Under the pieces are notes generated by a model that did no database searches, was not told where the DNA came from, and worked only from the letters and a program-made list of their open reading frames with translations. From the NCBI GenBank assembly GCA_003158495.1, contig PMJT01000042.1:1-7574 (forward strand): DNA of 7,574 bases, given 5' to 3'. Positions within the stretch are counted from its first letter, which is position 1. Every line of letters starts with the position of its first letter. Below are positions 5,421 through 7,574 of this stretch, piece after piece. Source of the stretch: Chloroflexota bacterium. Lineage in GTDB: Bacteria; Chloroflexota; Limnocylindria; Limnocylindrales; CSP1-4. The translations under genes were made by a program, and so were the position numbers.

Positions 5421-6065
5421 CTACGGTTGCGCCAAGGGACGCCGACCGCGCGCCGCGGCCTCGGCGCGACGCCGGATGCCTTTGAGCATGCGTCGCATCA
5501 TCGCGAAGTCCCCGAACTCGATCAGGATGACGGACAAGAGCGCTGACCCGCGCTTCCGCCAGTCGTAAACGATCCTGAGTCGCGTTACAAGCCTGGTGCC
5601 GTCGCCCGCCGGATCCAGCCGCCACGCCCAGGTGCTGTCGGGCTTGCGCCACACCAACGACACTGGCGGCTCCATCGAGTCGACCTTGAACGCGGTCGTC
5701 TCGTTCACCGTCGGAGACATCGGGACCCAATCACCCACATGGACAGCCTGGAGCTCTGGCACGATTCTGTCTGCGCTGGGGTGGCCAAGGCTGTCGAGCA
5801 GGTCGTAGCTGTAGAAGCCGGCCCGACCAAAGCCGACCTGCAGGATCCACTGATAGACCTCGCTGGGCGGAGCGGCGATGGAGATTGCTCGAGTCGCCTG
5901 GAACTGCGCCCGCGGGAGTTGCCCGTCCCCGGCCATTGCGCAATCCACTTCCTCCGCGGTTGCGCCCCACCGTGTGTGCCACGGCCGAAGGAGAGGCGAA
6001 ATAGCGAAGAGCGGCAGCGTCACGACGACTTCTACAGCCTGTCCGGCAATTACTATCGGCTTCAT
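5421..6065 (-). CDS. SRPBCC-fold protein (START/Bet v1-like, polyketide cyclase-type)
   Basis: This 214-residue protein has an N-terminal hydrophobic helix (residues 5-26, VIAGQAVEVVVTLPLFAISP), probably a membrane anchor. It is followed by a short linker with the conserved-looking WGATAEEVDCAMAGD (33-47) and then an SRPBCC domain. The domain begins QATRAISIAAPPSEVYQWILQVGFGRAGFYSYDLLDSL (56-93), a strand and helix entry characteristic of these proteins, and continues with the cavity strands VGDWVPM, VNETTAFKVDSMEPPVSLVWR and STWAWRLDP, then TRLVTRLRIVYDW. A long C-terminal amphipathic helix rich in Arg/Ala closes the fold. Such proteins bind hydrophobic ligands in a central cavity; ligand and reaction are unknown. 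ATG 6065 has GGAG five bases upstream. It is transcribed divergently from the six-helix protein at 6415 and convergently with the glycosyltransferase. Confidence 0.82.
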   Translation of the reverse strand: MKPIVIAGQAVEVVVTLPLFAISPLLRPWHTRWGATAEEVDCAMAGDGQLPRAQFQATRAISIAAPPSEVYQWILQVGFGRAGFYSYDLLDSLGHPSADRIVPELQAVHVGDWVPMSPTVNETTAFKVDSMEPPVSLVWRKPDSTWAWRLDPAGDGTRLVTRLRIVYDWRKRGSALLSVILIEFGDFAMMRRMLKGIRRRAEAAARGRRPLAQP

Positions 6066-6414
6066 GTGATCTCCAGGGTGGTCTTGCTCTGGGAATCGTC
6101 GTGGTCGCGGTCGGGACTGAGCGCGTGCCGAACGGAAGACGCGGCGGGTCCGATCGGATCGACTTCATCCGGTACGGACGGATGCGGACACGAACCGCGG
6201 ACGCCGTCGACGTTCGAGAGCCCGTCGGGCGCCAGTTCGTGGTGAAGGCCGCCGTGCTGTTGCGGAAGAGCGTCCGTCGAGCGGGTCGCGCCGCGCCTGA
6301 CGCCACCTATCGGGGGTGAGAGATCCTGACCCGATCCGCTACCATCGGGCGACCATACCGCGGACCTTGTCGCCGAGGACATTACGAGCCCTTCCTTGCG
6401 CATTGGAGACCGGC
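6066..6414. other. Divergent intergenic region, with a doubtful small open frame
   Basis: This 349-base gap must hold both divergent promoters, but no convincing -35/-10 pair was found on either strand. A plus-strand frame from GTG 6101 to TGA 6317-6319 (72 aa) has about 79% G/C third positions and a stretch DRIDFIRYGRMRTRTADAVD, so decayed or real coding is possible. It has no ribosome site and no recognised similarity. A minus-strand frame (6403-6062) ends by overlapping the SRPBCC start codon, but its composition looks out of frame. Confidence 0.3.
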
Positions 6415-7075
6415 ATGTCGGATGACTTCACGCGGACTGCTCGTCGACTCGGAATGGTGTCGGCCGCTGCGACCGTGATCCTGGTGGTCACATACGCAGT
6501 CACGCTCGTGATCGGGCTGGTGTCTCTGAAGTCCCCCAACGACCCCATAGGTGACCCTTGGTTCTCAATGCTCGAGGTTGAGATCATCGTCATGATGCCG
6601 GCGATAGTCGCGCTCATGGTGGCGGTACACGCCTGGGCACCCACGCATGCCAAGACTCTCAGTCTGACTTCTGTCGTCTTCATCGGATTGCTGGCGGGGT
6701 TGACATGCAGCGTGCACTTCGTCGTCTTGACGCTCAGCCACCAATCTGCGTTTTCCGAGCAGTCGTGGCTGCCGCTCTTCATGACCTTCAAGTGGCCCTC
6801 GGTCGTATACGCCCTGGATATCCTGGCCTGGGACGTCTTCTTTCCAGTCTCGGTTCTGTTCGCTGCCCCGGTTTTCAGCGGAAGTCGGCTCACTATGTGG
6901 ATCCGTCGGCTAATGATCGCAAGTGGAGTGCTCGCATTCGCTGGCCTGAGCGGCGTTGCTCTCGGCAACATGCAGTGGCGGAACACCGGCATTGTCGGCT
7001 ACCGTTGGGGTGTTTCCGGTCGCCGCCGCGCTACTGCTCGTCATGTTTCGTCGAACGGCACCTAGAGAGGCCTGA
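6415..7075 (+). CDS. Six-helix membrane protein of unknown function, frameshifted near the C-terminus
   Basis: Start ATG 6415 has GGAG six bases upstream. Five helices are clear in frame: about residues 13-36, 54-73, 84-107, 134-158 and 163-185. Likely landmarks of this uncharacterised bacterial family are NDPIGDPWF, HAWAPTHAK, FKWPSVVYALDILAWDVFF and LGNMQWRNTGIVGY. After Tyr196 the frame turns into a basic, polar tail (RWGVSGRRRATAR) and stops at 7065. Dropping one G from the GGGG run at 7007-7010 instead gives GYRW-VFPVAAALLLVMFRRTAPREA with TGA at 7073-7075. That is a sixth helix with a positive end, for a 219-residue protein. So the gene has a one-base insertion or the sequence has an extra base. 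If the insertion is real, the product loses its last helix. The gene stands alone; no function is assigned. Confidence 0.8.
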
Positions 7076-7233
7076 AGAGCGCATCGATCAGACGCCGCGG
7101 GGCGATCGAGCAGGCATGAGACGGCCTTCGTTCCGGAAGCTCAACCCGGCCCCGGACTGGCGAGGTGCGGTGCCTGCCGGCCGAACGCTATCCCGATCGA
7201 GCCAACGGCCGGTCCTTGTCGAGGCAGCCGATC

Positions 7234-7254
7234 ATGTCCGGTCGCTACGGACGT
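7234..7254. other. Second hairpin with GTCGCTA loop in a convergent junction
   Basis: ATGTCCG (7234-7240) pairs with CGGACGT (7248-7254) around the loop GTCGCTA, with one G.U pair. It lies between the convergent six-helix and two-helix protein genes, 34 bases past the stop of the latter. The loop equals that of the hairpin at 5384-5400, while the stem sequence differs. The rest of 7076-7288 shows no gene. Confidence 0.4.
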
Positions 7255-7288
7255 TCTGCCCCCCAGACCCGACACGAGGTCGTCTCGG

Positions 7289-7465
7289 TCACCTCTTTGT
7301 CAGGATGAGGAAGAGGGCGCCCGCAACCACGAGCACCGCGATACCGGCGACAAAGACCCAGGTGCCCCACGATTGGTCGTGGTTGACCCGGCCGACCACG
7401 ATGAGGATCGCGGAAACCGCCGCCATCAGGGTCAAGAATGGATGGGCTTTCACACGAGACGGCAT
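7289..7465 (-). CDS. Small two-helix membrane protein (58 aa)
   Basis: The ATG at 7465 is preceded by a consensus ribosome site (AGGAGG, six bases upstream), the best in the window. This fixes the start although the frame stays open to 7543. The product has a short basic N-terminus (MPSRVKAHP), a first helix at about 10-26 (FLTLMAAVSAILIVVGR), a polar loop VNHDQSWGTW, and a second helix at about 37-55 (FVAGIAVLVVAGALFLIL) ending TKR. Positive charges at both termini suggest both ends face the cytoplasm. The family is not recognised. It converges with the six-helix protein. No promoter was identified, and the motif GCATCTGATTC seen near the tRNA overlaps its start codon. Confidence 0.75.
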   Translation of the reverse strand: MPSRVKAHPFLTLMAAVSAILIVVGRVNHDQSWGTWVFVAGIAVLVVAGALFLILTKR

Positions 7466-7526
7466 CTGATTCCTCCTATTTCTGTGGACAAAGGGGGGCT
7501 GAATGTGCTGGACCTGGCTGCGAGCG

Positions 7527-7574
7527 TTACCCACGGAACGCATCCATGAACCGCACCCGGGCCCCGATGCGCAT
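7527..7574 (-). CDS. Possible C-terminal end of a minus-strand gene (partial)
   Basis: From the window edge a frame of 15 residues (MRIGARVRFMDAFRG) ends at TAA 7529-7527, with mostly G/C third positions. It may be the tail of a gene lying beyond the right edge, upstream of the small membrane protein. The stretch is too short to exclude chance. Confidence 0.25.
   Translation of the reverse strand: MRIGARVRFMDAFRG

Noticed and set aside
5731..6306. 191-residue minus-strand open frame
   Set aside because: Out-of-frame shadow of the SRPBCC gene, with low-complexity Arg/Ser/Thr composition.
6705..7469. 254-residue plus-strand open frame
   Set aside because: It overlaps the six-helix protein out of frame and runs antisense through the two-helix protein, which has a consensus ribosome site.

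Overview
This is a high-GC (about two-thirds G+C by eye) bacterial chromosomal segment with compact genes, frequent GTG/TTG starts and strong G/C bias at third codon positions. This fits Actinomycetota or a GC-rich Chloroflexota-type soil bacterium. No gene here decides between them.

Layout. Bases 1-118 are the tail of a forward gene cut by the window edge. Bases 233-770 hold two small, easily missed genes pointing away from each other. On the minus strand (279-441) is a 53-residue protein broken by a one-base frameshift and followed by a hairpin terminator. On the plus strand (630-770) is a 46-residue single-pass membrane protein. Bases 866-1577 are a complete minus-strand HigB/HigA-type toxin-antitoxin operon, with a recognisable promoter and a perfect inverted-repeat operator between its -35 and -10 boxes. 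Bases 1640-2105 are a gene-poor strip around a tRNA-Arg(UCG) gene, full of short repeats that share the word GCATCTGA with the tRNA anticodon arm. The second half carries a DMT/EamA-family exporter (2544-3479), a family-39-type membrane glycosyltransferase (3786-5282), a minus-strand SRPBCC-fold protein (5421-6065), a six-helix membrane protein with a one-base frameshift before its last helix (6415-7075), a 58-residue two-helix membrane protein on the minus strand (7289-7465), and perhaps the tail of another minus-strand gene at the right edge.

How the genes relate. Only the toxin-antitoxin pair is clearly one operon. The remaining genes look like independent units, several of them membrane proteins, in alternating orientation. 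The two convergent junctions (GT39/SRPBCC and six-helix/two-helix protein) each contain a hairpin with the same seven-base loop on a different, still fully paired stem. No multi-gene novel system is evident. The points most worth a second look are the toxin-antitoxin control region with its predicted leaderless toxin start, the tRNA-linked repeat family, and the two single-base frameshifts.
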